The notes under the pieces are model-generated. The model worked only from the letters and a program-made list of their open reading frames with translations, made no database searches and was not told the origin of the DNA. Positions 32,770 through 44,933 of a DNA stretch of 64,000 bases are shown here, one piece after another. Where the stretch lies: contig JAHEWK010000010.1 in assembly GCA_020740775.1 (NCBI GenBank), forward strand, positions 2,294,001-2,358,000. Direction: 5' to 3'. Source of the stretch: Ilyonectria destructans (Eukaryota; Ascomycota; Sordariomycetes; Hypocreales; Nectriaceae). Numbering within the stretch: position 1 is the first letter of the stretch; each line of letters begins with the position of its first letter. The position numbers and the translations under genes are program-made.

Positions 32770-35287
32770 TTATCCTAGTTGTGATAGAAACTCGGACAAA
32801 TCTTCTTCCGAGATGCCCATCATTTGCGTATTCCCTGGTATCCAATCCCGCAGTTGCGAAGCATGGTTTCCTGTGTGCGACATAAGGTCCTCGAGCGTAG
32901 TTAAAGAAGCAACGCAATGACTGCCGTCTACTTGGAGAGCCCCTCGCGCAATACCAAGGTACGCACCAAACCCATTTTCAACGGGAACGTCATGGTCCTG
33001 GGGGTTCTGAGCTTTGGCTTCGACGTATATGACTGCCACATTGTACAGAACCTGGCAAAGATCGTGCAGCTTCTGGACAGCCTTTGACGTATCGCAGATT
33101 GGCTTCAGCGATTCACTGAACTCGCCTAGTATGCGCATATCATCAGGGTTAGACGTCTCAATGACATTGCAAAAGATGACGATGAACGGCACAAATGGTG
33201 TGTAGATGATGGTCCTGCGGGCACGACTCTGTTAGCCAATCCACTCAGACCCAACATGTCAAAAGGAAATTCGAGGTACGGTACACCGTACATACCATAG
33301 CAAATATGCAGCCTTCATATTAGAGCTCAACTCTGTCATTTGCATGCACTCCCGATGTGCCCCAAAAGCCATCCTGGCAGACTGAAGACACGCAACACTA
33401 AAACCTTGGTAGCCGCCTTCTGTTGGGGGAACGGCCCGGTGTATCAACGTCATGGTGGTCCAGTACCATACCTCATCGGCCTTTAAAACCATTGTGAGGA
33501 GGTCATTGGGGACGGATCCAAAGCCTAACCCGGTTTCCATCACATGTGCCTGCCTCAGCGGCATCGAGAACTCATCCCTGATTCGCCTCATCGCGGCAAC
33601 AAGATTGTTAGCACGCTCGAAGCGCTCCTGAATCGATTGACGGAGTGCTGTGGGGCTGTATAGGTCTTGGTAGGCCTTGCCAGCAATCTCGGAATGGCGT
33701 ATCCATTGGCCGAGCAAGTCTTGCCAACCTTTTGGCACACTGGGCTTGTTCAGTCGTTTGGGCAAGGTAATTTCATGGTCATGTATGTTTGCAGACCGAC
33801 CCAGGCGAAGCGCAAGGCCTTTGTCAAGCAAGTATGTGAGCCAGAAGAGAGATGTCTTCCGCTCAGTCGCACTGTCTCCGTTCAAGTCAAGGCGATGCCA
33901 GCCAAGCGTTTGACACATGCCGGCCGCGCCTGAGACCAGTTGCCATGCAAGTAATGGTTTGGACGCCTCAACGGCATAGGCACACTACCTCAAAGTTCTT
34001 TAGTCCCGTTCTCAAATTTCTGCCAGTCATAAGGATAGGGTAGCTGACCCCTAGAAGAAGAGCTTCAATGTTCTCCGAGTTCGAGGGTAGGATAAAATCG
34101 AGGTTAGCTAACGCTGTCTCGAGGTTGTCTCGGCACAAGCGGTAAAAGATTCGATACTCGTCGGCAGAATTCGTATCCACGGCTGCAAATGCCTTTTCCT
34201 GAAAGAGATAGCGTAAACCTGCGTTAGCAATTAGAAAGCTTGAGAGTGAGTAGTCTTCCATTGCAAAATAGATTTCCCGACAGCATTCTACAAGTCTCTC
34301 CTTGGGAATGAAGAAAGAGATGACAGTCAGAGAAATGGGTGATAGCTCTGTAATTGGTTCAGTTGATGTTCGATGCATTCGGTGCAAGTGCTAGCTTAGG
34401 ACTTGAGGAACAATCCTACCATTAATTTCGCGCAGTATTGAAAGGACCGACTGCACGGGGGGCATTTCTAGTCCTCTTAGGCCACCTTTCAGCGTCCCCT
34501 TTTTGTTTGGGAGCAGGACTTCGAACGACTGGCAGTTTTCCATCTCGGTCATTTGCTTCAGCGACGATAACGCTGCCTTGACAGGTGGGTTCGAGTTGCA
34601 AATGGGCCTTCGCTCGACAGCACTTTCGACAAACTCGCTCGCGAAGATGGTTGCAGCTGCCATGGAGCTGTCGCCCTCGAAAGCTATCTCCGAGTCTCCT
34701 TGATTTGAGACGCTGTTCGTACTATCTGCCGTGTCGACCGGAGGCGTGAAGGTCGTCATAGTCGACGGCTCAAGAGCCTCCTGCCCACCTCGGGCGCCCG
34801 GTGCCGAGGTGTCGTTCCGCAGGAGCTGCTCTATGCGTTCAAGACGGGACTCGATACGGTCTATCTTCTGCTCACTGTATTCAAACTTGGATAAGCATGA
34901 TCCAAGCGACGAACAAATGACGGAAGCTCTTACTATTGTGAGGATATTAGAACCCTTTGCTTCGACTCTCTTCCCCTTTGGCTTGCCCCGATCGAGCTGC
35001 AGCTCTTTTGGACAGCTTGGCAGTTGGAACATGGATATAGCCTGTCGCAGCGGATCTCGGTTGTTGGATCAAGATTAGTTGCTAGTTTGAGACTCGTTAA
35101 CGGCAAGAATGAACTCACTTTCCGAAGACGACATCGATCACACTGTGTCAACAAGTTCCAAGTTAGAAAATCGTCGACTAAAGATGGTCCCAGTCGAAGG
35201 GGAATGGAGAAGTCATACAACTCGACCAATGGCCGTTTCTGGCATCTCTTCATTGGTTCTCACGTCTCCGTCTGTAGGCGGGGCCAT
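32770..35287 (-). CDS. Zn2Cys6 fungal-specific transcription factor, likely cluster regulator
   Basis: Seven exons (35287-35219, 35142-35119, 35055-34934, 34874-34420, 34347-34049, 33984-33296, 33214-32770) give exactly 700 aa. The zinc cluster is assembled from three exons: CDRCRLRK plus IRCDRLYPCSNCQAVQKSC, spacing C-x2-C-x6-C-x5-C-x2-C-x6-C. A short coiled coil follows (QKIDRIESRLERIEQLL). The middle region has the fungal_trans signature (GAAGMCQTLGWHRLDL, then RKTSLFWLTYLLDKGLALRLGR). The unusually short exon 2 is only 24 nt. It is divergent from the MFS gene, and the region between holds one cluster motif, so it may also control itself. It is intact, in contrast to the convergent P450. 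Confidence 0.92.
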
Positions 35288-35767
35288 GGTCAACAATCGA
35301 TAAATTCCCACCCTAGAAAAATCCGAGTAAGGGCGTATGATGCCTTGTGAGGGTTGGATTGTTATCCTGCGAATTGCTTTGAGGAAATGGACGGGCCGAA
35401 TTCCGCGCGTCTCGCGTCCGCGCAACCCGCTCAGCCCGCCCGCGGACGCCGAAGCCGAGTCCCCTTTCTCACCAGGGAATAGCGCTAGATATGGAGAGCA
35501 CGACAACGGTGTTAGTAGCTATGGCCGAACTACATACGTCATGTTAGTTTTGTACTTCAGTTGGGAGGCCAACTGCCGGAGGTAATACCGGTAGACTTCA
35601 TTCACCAGTCTGTAGTCACACATTATATATTGAATGCTCTCCGCTCAGCGCATCTTTCTGTCTAACCGCTCCTCCGAGTGTCTGGTACCATCTCATTACA
35701 GGTGTCCGATATTGTCTACCTGGTAAAACGCAGCCCCCGCCGTAATATCCTGCAAACACGCCCAAGC
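35288..35767. promoter_or_regulatory. Bidirectional promoter (Zn2Cys6 factor / MFS)
   Basis: 480 bp between divergent starts. Exact GCCCGCGG at 35438-35445 within a GC-rich patch (35395-35460) that also has several CGCG steps. Confidence 0.55.
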
Positions 35768-37399
35768 ATGACTCAGGACGCCCCCCAGTATTCTGAACTC
35801 CAAGTTGGTGCATCCAGTACGGACGCCACTACAGACATCGCCAAAAGCGCCACCTCTAAGAGCTATGTGACCTTCACCCCGCGTCTCGGGCAAGACTCGG
35901 GCGCGTCTATCGAACAAGGCAGCGTCCAAGAGCAGTACAGAACATATAAGATGCGTTGGCTCGGGCTTGGGGTATTGACACTGCTAAACATGATGGTTAG
36001 CTGGGCGGTATGTTCTTGCAAACATGATGAGCAATATCATCTCTGGGGGAGTGGAATACCGTCACCCGCCGAGATTTGCTATCCTTCCAAATAAACTTGA
36101 CTATGGGTCATGACTGACCGCTGGTTACACCTCCAGTGGCTCACATTTGCACCCGTCGTCTCAGATGCAGCTGAATTCTATCACGTTGACGAGTCTACCA
36201 TAAACTGGCTGAGTAGCATTTTTGTCTTCGCCAATTTTGCCATGACGTTTGTCACAATACGGTTACTGGATTGGGGGCTACGTCCGACCATCATCACCGG
36301 CAGCAGCTTGCTCATAATCGGCAACTGGATTCGATATGCCGGATCCTCCTCCTCAACCAGCAATAAAGTCGCTGTCGTCGCCGTCGGCCAAGCTCTACTC
36401 GGTATGGCGCAATCGCTTGTTCTGAGCGCCCCGACGCGATTTTCAGAAACCTGGTTCACAAGCTCGGGGCGGGTGACAGCTACGGCGATTATGAGCTTGG
36501 CTAATCCGATGGGAGCAGCAGTTGGCCAGGTTGTCAATCCCTTCTGGGTGAGCAAGTCCGCCGACGTTGCTTCCATGGTCTTATATGTGTCAATTATTGT
36601 GCGTTCCCCTCGTCTTCGCATCTTGCGTGTCTCATATGTCATTCATCCACAAAGAGTCTAACTATTTCAGTCGTCAGTAGTCGCACTCCCCGGCTTCTTC
36701 ATACCAGAGGCGCCGCCCACTCCACCAGCTCCGTCTGGTGTCACAATGCGACTCACAATTCGAGAGTCTTTGCGCAGATTGATCACCTCGCTCGAGTTCT
36801 TTCTCATCATAATTCCTTTCTGGGTCTTCACTGGCTTCTTCGTCGCTACAACCACTCTGATCAACCAGATTGTCAAGCCGTTCGGCTTTTCTGACACCGA
36901 GGCCGGCATCGGTGGCGGTCTGCTCATCGTTTTAGGGTTGATAGCCTCTGGTATTGCGGCACCCATGGTCGACCGAAACAAGAAGTATCTGCTCGTACTC
37001 AAATGTGGCGTGGTTCTTGGAGCGCTTTGCTACTTGGCCTTGATATGGGTGCCAACATCTAGAGAGGTCGGTGCATTATACGCTCTTCTCGGTGTCTTGG
37101 GTGTTGCATCGCTAGCCATTGTCCCCATCGTCCTTGAGGTTCTGACGGAGCTTTCCTATCCTGTCGGTCCTGAGATCACTAGCACTATTGCATGGGCCGT
37201 TGGACAGCTACTTGGTGGCTGCTTCATCCTACTCGGCAGCGCGATGAAAGCAGGGCACGACGCCCATATACCTCGCAACTTGACAAAATTCGTCATCTTC
37301 CAGGCTGTTTTTGCATTGGCATTGGTACCCTTGCCGTTGTCACTAGGGTTGTTTGGGCGGGCCGACAAAGTTCTGCTCAAGCGTACGCGACTAGATTAG
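35768..37399 (+). CDS. MFS transporter, FLVCR-like
   Basis: Three exons (35768-36007, 36137-36598, 36671-37399) give 476 aa. A hydrophilic N-terminus precedes the first helix (MRWLGLGVLTLLNMMVSWA). The order WLTFAPVVSDAAEFYHVDES, INWLSSIFVFANF, GQALLGMAQSLVLSAPTRFSE, WFTSSGRVTATAIMSLANPM and GAAVGQVVNPF matches the FLVCR branch of MFS carriers. The second half is equally complete, ending LGLFGRADKVLLKRTRLD. Animal relatives move haem or choline; fungal ones are uncharacterised, so the cargo could be a cluster substrate or product. It diverges from the regulator gene and closes the cluster on the right. Confidence 0.88.
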
Positions 37400-38306
37400 A
37401 GCTCAATAAGTAAGCAGGGCTCTCGAAGTTGGGCGATCATGTATACTGTCAGATTTGTCTTCACTACTTTTTAACCAATGAATTAGAATGAGGGGCATCA
37501 CTTCACGGAAGGTTGTGCTACCTAGATGTGGTGAAACGGTGAGTGACTGTGTTGGTATATGAAGGTCTTTCAATTCTTTGGGCTGGCAGGCGCACTGCCC
37601 CGGTGGCCGGCTGAGTACGGTGGTGTTCGTTTTGTAATCCTCGATGACGTTGTCGTACTGAAACGAATGCATGTCCTCTTCCAACCATGCCGTAGGATAT
37701 CCAGGGCTCAAGATGGTAGTAAACCAAGATATAGACGCCTTCTTTGCCAGATCACGATTATGCTCGAGCTTTTGCTTGACGCTTGATTGACCGATGAATG
37801 AATCTAAAGTATGGGAGGGCACTAATTTGCTAGACGTTGTTGGCTACCAGCCGACCCACGCAATCTGATAGTTGTGCGCCTCGGCCTTACTAGTTAACGC
37901 TCGGAATTAAGGACTTGAACTCCCTGAGTGCCGAGTATGGGAAGCAGAAACTCGCGTCCGATGCAGAGCTTTCCTATGTACCTGCTTAAAGTTTGAATTG
38001 ATCAAATCAACGTCCTCGCCGAGCACTGCCCCCTGGCCACAACAATACGGCCAGACATGTTAAACCCAATTTCGAACGTTCTGTCCTCACGTTTACAATA
38101 CAGTCCGGAGCTATGCATTATCTCCATCCGGCGGTGTTGTTCTCTCGGGGCCGCGTAGTGCCCATAACGGCAAGCTATACGAAAAGAATATTCATCCATT
38201 ACCAAATATACATAGATGCCGCTCCCTTCCCATAGGCGTACAAATCAACTAGCCTCTCCCTATCTCCATACAATATAATCCAGACATTAGTATTCACACA
38301 TCTCTC
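37400..38306. other. Intergenic, right border of the cluster
   Basis: No supported gene; small frames near 37403-37822 show no domain. No copy of the GCCCGCGG motif was seen here. Confidence 0.45.
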
Positions 38307-38991
38307 ATGGCTACTCCTTCTGTTGCCATTGCCGGGGTAAGTTTTCTGTTCCTTTGCTTCACCCATACCTTGCTAATATGGCGTGGGCCATTTCATACCC
38401 TTGGAGTTTGGAGCGAACTTCCTCGATCCGGTGTTGAGAACGATACCAACCTTTAGGCCCAAGGTAGAGGTGGAAGTGTATGTCGAACAGCTCCGCTTGA
38501 GTGGGAAGATTGAGTACACTCTGATTCGAGTCGTTGCATTCTTAGACTGGGGCCTGAACGGATGGCTGATCGACCTAAGAAATAAGAAGGCAGAGCTCTG
38601 GGACGGGGGTGATGCAGTGATGAGTCTAACCACTTTATCGACAATCGCATAGGTTGTGATCAAGGTCGTCCGGAGCCAGACAGTTGGCAAGAATATCTTA
38701 CAGATTAGTGACACCAATCTGTCACAGAAGCAACTGCCGAAGCTCTGTCAGGAGGTAGTAGGGGCTGACGGTTGGCAAATCACGACTTTGGACGTGGAGT
38801 CCAGAGTACGGCCGGCGACGGACAGGCTTTACAAGGAAGAGGCGGGGTTGGACGATTATATTGCCTTTATTAAGAAGGTCCTCACACGGCCGGGGAATGC
38901 AGCGCATTGGGACAATGATGACGACATTTTGGGCATCCAGAGCTTGACCGATGCCGAAGTGAAGGATATCATTGAGGGGGCCATCAGCTAG
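38307..38991 (+). pseudogene. NmrA/isoflavone-reductase-like protein, internally deleted with in-frame stop
   Basis: Exon 1 (38307-38336) reads MATPSVAIAG and ends in a good GTAAGT donor, as in intact relatives. The next recognisable block is YGVGHFIPLEFGANF (38372 on), equivalent to the VKRFIPSEFG segment. About 70-80 residues with the rest of the Rossmann fold are therefore missing. The following part is family-like (YTLIRVVAFLDWGLNGWLID, AELWDGGD), until a TAG at 38650-38652 (TIA / VVIKVV). The same frame continues to 38991, ending LGIQSLTDAEVKDIIEGAIS. CAG-to-TAG is a simple cause. Likely dead. Confidence 0.75.
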
Positions 38992-40295
38992 ATTCGAGCA
39001 TATGTAAGTACCACTGTACGGTGGCTTATTTAATGCAATTTCTTTATGGAAACTAGGACACGACGACATGGCATTGCGCTCGGAAGAGGGCGGTGAGAAT
39101 CACGGTGCATTGTATACACGTATGCGTTAGACCCTGATCGGCTGCTGACGCTCGTCGATAAATCTGACGCTCCGGACTGGGGGTTTGTCGCTAAAATGGT
39201 CGGCCTTTTCTCTTTTAGTAGCTCCGATTGTTGCGGGCAGGGATATCCTTGATCGTCGTCGCGACATGAAGTTATGCACAGTCGTCGAATGTATCTTTTC
39301 CCTGCTAGGCTCTAATTAGAAAGGTGCCAAGAAAAGAGCGTTAAAAGTGGTGTTTTTGGGTTAGAAAACCGGCTCTGCGAGAAACAGGGTCAAAGGTGTT
39401 TCTTAAATTGTAACCTGACGACAAAAATAAGGCTGATAAGGCTGATAAGGCTGACAGCTGCAAGCCCTCTTAAATACTAAAGCAGCTATAACCCCAATTG
39501 AGGATAATAATAACCCCAGCAGGCTTATTATACTGTAGAAAGACGCAGATTATTTTTTAAAAAAAGAATATTTATTAAATAGTAAAAAGTCTAGGGTAGC
39601 AGCAAGAAGCTCCAACGTCGATCCACTTGTTATAACTAACGGGCTGAAGGTATATCAGATATATCGCTAGCTTGTGCAAATTCGAAAGTCCCTTTTGTAT
39701 CCTTGTCGGGAGCGCAGCGTCAGCAGCCGACCAGGGTCTTAACACACCAAGATGAAACGCACGCGACGTAAATACACAATACTATGCCGAAAACGCACCA
39801 TGCATCCAAAATCTGGCTCAGCCCTGTGGATCAACACAGTAGTGCCAGTAGCAGAAAAGGCAATGAGGCAATCAGAACGCCCGGGTTGCATCATGCAGCT
39901 CTGCGGGGGCTTGCGGCCTAGGAAGAAACATTGCTTACAGTGGAGGCTTGCTGCTGGGAACTTTGGCTTACAGCGGGGGCTTGCTGCCTGGGAACAAACA
40001 TTGGCGCTTACAGGGGGGGCCATAATAGTCATCAAATTGTGCAGATATTCACGATTCCACCAACGGCTCAAAATCGACCAATACATGATGCCTGGGTTGC
40101 CTGGGCTCCCATGCATACAGACATATAAGAGATAGGGCACCTGCTGCGTGATTTCCATCTTCGTTACTCTTTCACGGTTTACATTTCTCTGGTCCATTAG
40201 CTTCCATCAAATCAATTCCGTCCATCAGCCGTCGAGAACACATCTTCACGCCACTCTCACGTACCCATCATCGCAATGCCCAGGACTAGACCCTC
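38992..40295. other. Intergenic with short tandem repeats
   Basis: Contains a three-unit GGCTGATAA-type repeat near 39431-39458, an AT-rich patch (39520-39590) and the ~38-bp tandem repeats at 39902-40020. No gene supported. Confidence 0.5.
39902..40020 (+). repeat. Imperfect tandem repeat, about 3 units of 33-41 bp
   Basis: Three units with the consensus GxGGGGGCTTGCxGCCTxGGAA followed by (A)ACATTGGCTTACA: starts near 39902, 39942 and 39975, then a partial GGGGGGGCC. A minus-strand and a plus-strand open frame cross it, but neither is protein-like. Confidence 0.65.
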
Positions 40296-42509
40296 ATGTT
40301 CGTTCTGCCAATCCCCTCCTTAGATAACCAATCGGAATCACCCTTGGCCTCGCACACTTCCATGCTAAACACACTTACAGCCCCCAGCCCTGGTGAGGAC
40401 AACAGCGACTCCCATGACGGTCAAATCATAGTGGTGTGCTCAGACGAGGAGCTCACCGAGGTACTCCAAGGTGTCGTCGACATCAAGCCACTGGCCATGA
40501 ACAGCACCGGTGCCGATGTGGCCTCTCAGCTGGGATATTCTTCGCCAACGCTCGTCAGCAACTGGTATCATCACGAGTGTCTGTACAATTCGTGTCCAAC
40601 CCGTTGGACCGAATTTGATAATGTCGACGATGAAGAGTTGGGTTTAACCAAGCGATGCGCCTCCATCCCAATCATCCATCGGCACGCCTACACAAACAAC
40701 CACTGGGTCACCCAGTCCATCACTGTACACGATCCTGCCATGCGGGACGTTCTCAGATCAGTGCTTGCCAAGTATCAAGATCTCGACCTAGAGCTCCAGG
40801 AATGGACCTTTGAGCCTCCCTTTATGCCCTTGGTTCATCGTTGGCAGGCTTTCAAGGATCACCATAGCATCGCGGCCCCGGGACCCATCAAGAACGCGTC
40901 CTCGGCACTATTAGCGTTCTTGACGCCCATCCTCGCTTCCTCTATTCTCTCGCTTGCCCAGACGAACAAGACCGGCCAGGTCAGCTTCAACAACATTTGG
41001 CAGATCTTCTCGCCAGGCTCCATCGTCGTCACCAAGTTCTATGGTGTTGACACCATCTGTAGGGTTGTCAAGTACAAGAGGAAACATGCGGACTGCAACC
41101 GTCCCGAACGGTGGGTTATCGACATGGAATACGTGGACTGGAACGGCGAGAAGTGCGGTTGGGCGACGACCACTCTCACCATCTTGGAGTTTGAGGGCTT
41201 CAAGCGAGTCACCGGGCTTCCCGTCTACCCTCTTTCGTTCGCCAGTGACGCTGCCAAGATCAAGGCCGAGATGATCGAGAGAGGACGCAAGTTTGAGAGC
41301 ATGCGTGGCTACCACTTCATGGTGGCGAATGGAACTAAGATCTTGTTCGAGACAGAGAAGCCTGAGCAGCGACCAGTAAGTAGTTTTCATCTTGATAAAT
41401 CTACTCTTTTAACACAGTTCTAGGTGGCTGGAAAGGTATGTGTCGACGCATATGCGTACTACCGCATCTGCAACATCGTTAAACCGACGCTGCGACCTCT
41501 CAGCAACGAAGCCGACGATGATTCAGATGAACCCCAAACTGGAGAAAACGACGCATGCATGACCGATACGGAATACAAATCCAAGTTCACCGTCGCATCT
41601 GTCGAACCCGCCACGGCTGCCAAGGGCCCAGCGGAACGGACAGAGGATCTGACGCCGCTGACCGAAGAGGAGATGCTCATGACTACGCCCTGGGTCAAGG
41701 GATTCGACCTCAAATCAAAGGAATTCTGCGAGCTGCGCATCGCGGACTTGAAGGAGATGAAGTGGAATGATGAGGCATTCGAGAAGCTTGTCCTTCCTAG
41801 TGGAGAGAAGGAGCTTGCTTGGGCGTTTGTCGAGAACAAGAGCCTGTCTACGTCGGACTTTGATGACTTCATCCCCGACAAGGGCCGCGGGCTGATTATT
41901 CTCATGTTTGGACCGCCTGGAGTTGGAAAGACGTTCACGGCCGAGGCTGTGGCGGAGAGATCGCGAGTGCCGTTGTACTCTATGAGTGCGGGCGATCTAG
42001 GCATCCAGCCGGCCGAAGTAGAAGCTACTCTTGAACGCGCCCTAGAGCTGTGTCGAATGTGGAACGCCATGCTCCTCCTCGATGAAGCTGATGTATTTCT
42101 CGGCGAGCGTACAAGCGAGTCCCTGGCGCGCAACGAGCTGGTATCCATCTTCCTCACCAAGCTTGAGTACTATCAGGGCATTCTCTTCCTCACTACCAAC
42201 CGCATCTCCAGTATCGACCACGCCTTCCAGTCCCGCGTGGACCTCTTCCTCCCGTACCACGACCTCACCAGCGCGGCGCGTCGCCAGGTCTGGGAGAACT
42301 TTATTGAGCGCGCGGGACGGCACAAGTTTGACGTGTCGGATGCGTCGATGGAGAAGTTGGCTGAGTTGAAGCTAAATGGGCGCGAGATCAAGAATCTGAT
42401 CAAGGCGGCGCAGTTGCTCTCGCTAAAGGACGGTGGCAAGGTTCCGATGGAGAGGCTGTTGTTGCTTGCTGATAAGCGGATGCAGGCGCTGAAATGTCTT
42501 GAGGTCTGA
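40296..42509 (+). CDS. AAA+ ATPase with N-terminal DUF7025-like region
   Basis: Two exons (40296-41375, 41424-42509; 48-bp intron) give 721 aa. The N-terminal half (residues ~150-400) has the WTFEPPFMPLVHRWQAF and KYKRKHADCNRPERWVIDM stretches usual in a large ascomycete AAA family of unknown function. The ATPase domain has Walker A MFGPPGVGKTFTAEAVAE (~523), Walker B AMLLLDEADVFLGER (~577), sensor 1 ILFLTTNRI and the Arg-containing FQSRVDLFLPY; the last 60 residues form the helical lid. All key residues are present. Probably a cytoplasmic remodelling ATPase, substrate unknown. An upstream ATG at 40276 is in another frame and was not used. Confidence 0.88.
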
Positions 42510-43009
42510 GTAGTTAGTATACGCTGGTGCGGATGAGCTTCACATGCCCTTTTTCTCAGTAATTCAAGTCAGCTATCTCAATTTGTTGACCTTTCAAGAG
42601 CAAGTAGGGTGGTGGGAATTGTGAGTTACTATTCTCGATATTTCCCAAGTTGATGCATTGACACCCGTCATGTTTTGATGTGATTGATGTCATCTCAGAG
42701 GCAGCCGGAAACTGGAGCTAACATGTGGCTGAGCTCTCCGCAGATGATGAAGTATGACGATCACCGGCCCTCCAAGCCCGAATAGGAAGCACTGTGGCGT
42801 AGCATCTCAGGTCTTGATTCTCAATTGTCTGCAGATGTGGCGGTACAATGACCTCATCAGCGTCATAGGATTGCGTTGACGAGGAGCATAGCTTTCCACA
42901 GTGATCCTCCGTATCTACCGTTTATCCATTCCACCTGTGAAACCATCAATTGATCCAGCTTTGTCACTCACGACATTCCATTGTCCTTCAGGACTCCCAG
43001 ACTACGCCC
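42510..43009. other. Intergenic
   Basis: 3' flank of the AAA gene and promoter of the next. Nothing else seen. Confidence 0.5.
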
Positions 43010-44457
43010 ATGTCGCTACCAGACCACCCGAGTAAGGACGAGGAGAAGCGCTCCAAATGGAAGTTATTCGGCTCCCACAAGGACAAACACAAAAGCGGAG
43101 AAGCGCCTGCGCCCGAGAGCTCATCTTTGGATTCTACGTACGGAACAAACGAGCCAAACAACTCGTTGCAGACCGAGGCCGACAGCAGCACGTCGAAGTC
43201 CAAGAGTCCCAATGTATTTGACAAGGAACGCAGCAGCGACACAGAGAACCAATCTAGGTCAGTTGATCCTCTGTCGCACACGAGTCCTCCCATCAAGCGG
43301 GAGACTGTCACAAATCCCAATACGGGCCAAACCATTACAACCACGACGACAACTACTACGACTACGACAACCGTGACCAATTCCAACGGCACGATATCGA
43401 CAGTTGAAGAGCCGCGACAGCCGGCCGAGCTACCGACGACGAGCAATCAGAAAGATACAATCACGCCTCCACCTGCTACTCCGCCCAATGAGTCCATGGG
43501 AGATGACCAGCTACCTGTGTCTCCGACAGACCAGACCACGGACACTCATTATCCGCCGGTTCGTCGACAGAGTGTAGAAACTCCGGGAAATCGAATCATC
43601 CCTCCGCGCGATCCAAACTCCCTACCGAGTCCAGTCAATCCAGTGACCAAAACCAATATTCCCGCGATTCCTGAACGCAACGCCAATCGGAATTCCCTCG
43701 ATGGTTCCATGGTCCATCCACTCGCACGACAGCCGATCGGCACGAATCACCATACGTCTGCAGCCAATGTTTCGCAACCATCAAACGTACCGGCACAAAC
43801 AACTGCGACGGGGTTTCCGCAAAACCACGCCTACATCAACCCTCCGAATCAGCAGCAGAAGACGCAGCCAAATGGCGGCCTGAGACAGCAATCCACGATT
43901 CATAATTTGAAGCAGGCCGCAGCTGGCATTCATGTGAGTTCTCGCAAGGCCCAGGAAGACTATTCATACTGATTTCTCTTGCTCAGGGCGCTGGTGAGAC
44001 TCTTCGTGGAACTCTGAACTCGACCGTCGACCGACGCTTTGGCAATCAACAAGCCGTGGAAAAGAACCAACGAACCATCGACGCGGGCCGATACGAGATT
44101 GAGAACCAACGGTTTTACCATCCGGACGAACACCCTCCTCAGAAACAATCGGAACAACAACAACCAAACCACTACCAAGGCGGTGGACCAGTAACGCCTC
44201 CATTGTATCAAGTTCCATTCGACGATACCCCGGGATCGAGCTGGAGCGTAAGCGGTGGTGCAAATACAAACGAGAGAGGGAGGCAATCAAGTCGCAGCAA
44301 ACTAGGAAATTTCCTCAGCAAGGCGGCAGGACGGCCTATCAATCTCGGTGGTGCGGATGGTGAAGCGGAACCCACGCCGGTCCCACAGAGAGCAAAGTTG
44401 CAGAAGCGGAGCAGCTCGAGACTGAGTGGATCGAAATTGAGTGTCGTCGGAGAGTGA
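43010..44457 (+). CDS. Intrinsically disordered hypothetical protein with poly-Thr tract
   Basis: Two exons (43010-43933, 43987-44457; 53-bp intron) give 464 aa starting MSLPDHPSKDEEKRSKWKLF. An in-frame ATG 60 bp upstream (42950) is possible. The protein is rich in Pro, Ser, Thr, Asn and Gln, with a near-pure Thr run (43335-43370) in the middle. It has a more conserved-looking segment around the splice: IHNLKQAAAGIHGAGETLRG, followed by TLNSTVDRRFG, and ends SSRLSGSKLSVVGE. The GAGETLRGT block resembles one found in several fungal hypothetical proteins, but I cannot name a function. No signal peptide or membrane helix. Possibly a scaffold or membrane-associated regulator; unproven. Confidence 0.75.
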
Positions 44458-44933
44458 GTCATCCTTCACTGGTTAGTAAATACTTGAAATTTAACCGGGT
44501 GAATAACAGGGAATCCATACATTCTAATAACTCCTATCGAGGATGAAGGTATTCAAGGCACAAGGCAACGTTGCAATTAGGAGAAATCATATCCGGCGGC
44601 ACGAAAGGGATCATTAGAGGCATGAGCACGGCGGATGGACAATCCCAGCAGTGTCGCTCAGTTCGATTCATGTCCTATGGCTAATGAAATATTGAAGGGC
44701 TGGTTCGGGGAATAAGCAGAGTGAGATGATGGAAAACCGCCATTTGGTTTTGTGGTGCCGTATTCAAAGGCGATTTGTATATCCGCCTGACTTACACAAT
44801 ATCACGATCATTCCTCCGACTTGTGCCTCTACATTCAGTTGAGGCTATTGAGAATCGCAAGCAACTGCTCTTAAGCTGATTATTGTCTGCCGCATTCCAC
44901 AATCACCAGCGATTACTCGCTGAGAGATCAATT
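44458..44933. other. Intergenic
   Basis: Between the disordered protein and the tRNA. No feature seen. Confidence 0.5.

Noticed and set aside
20066..37399. Classical PKS, NRPS or terpene cluster
   Set aside because: No ketosynthase, adenylation, condensation or terpene cyclase motifs occur anywhere in the window.
41459..42160. 233-residue minus-strand frame
   Set aside because: Shadow of the AAA+ ATPase domain; Ser/Arg-rich as expected for antisense of a conserved gene.
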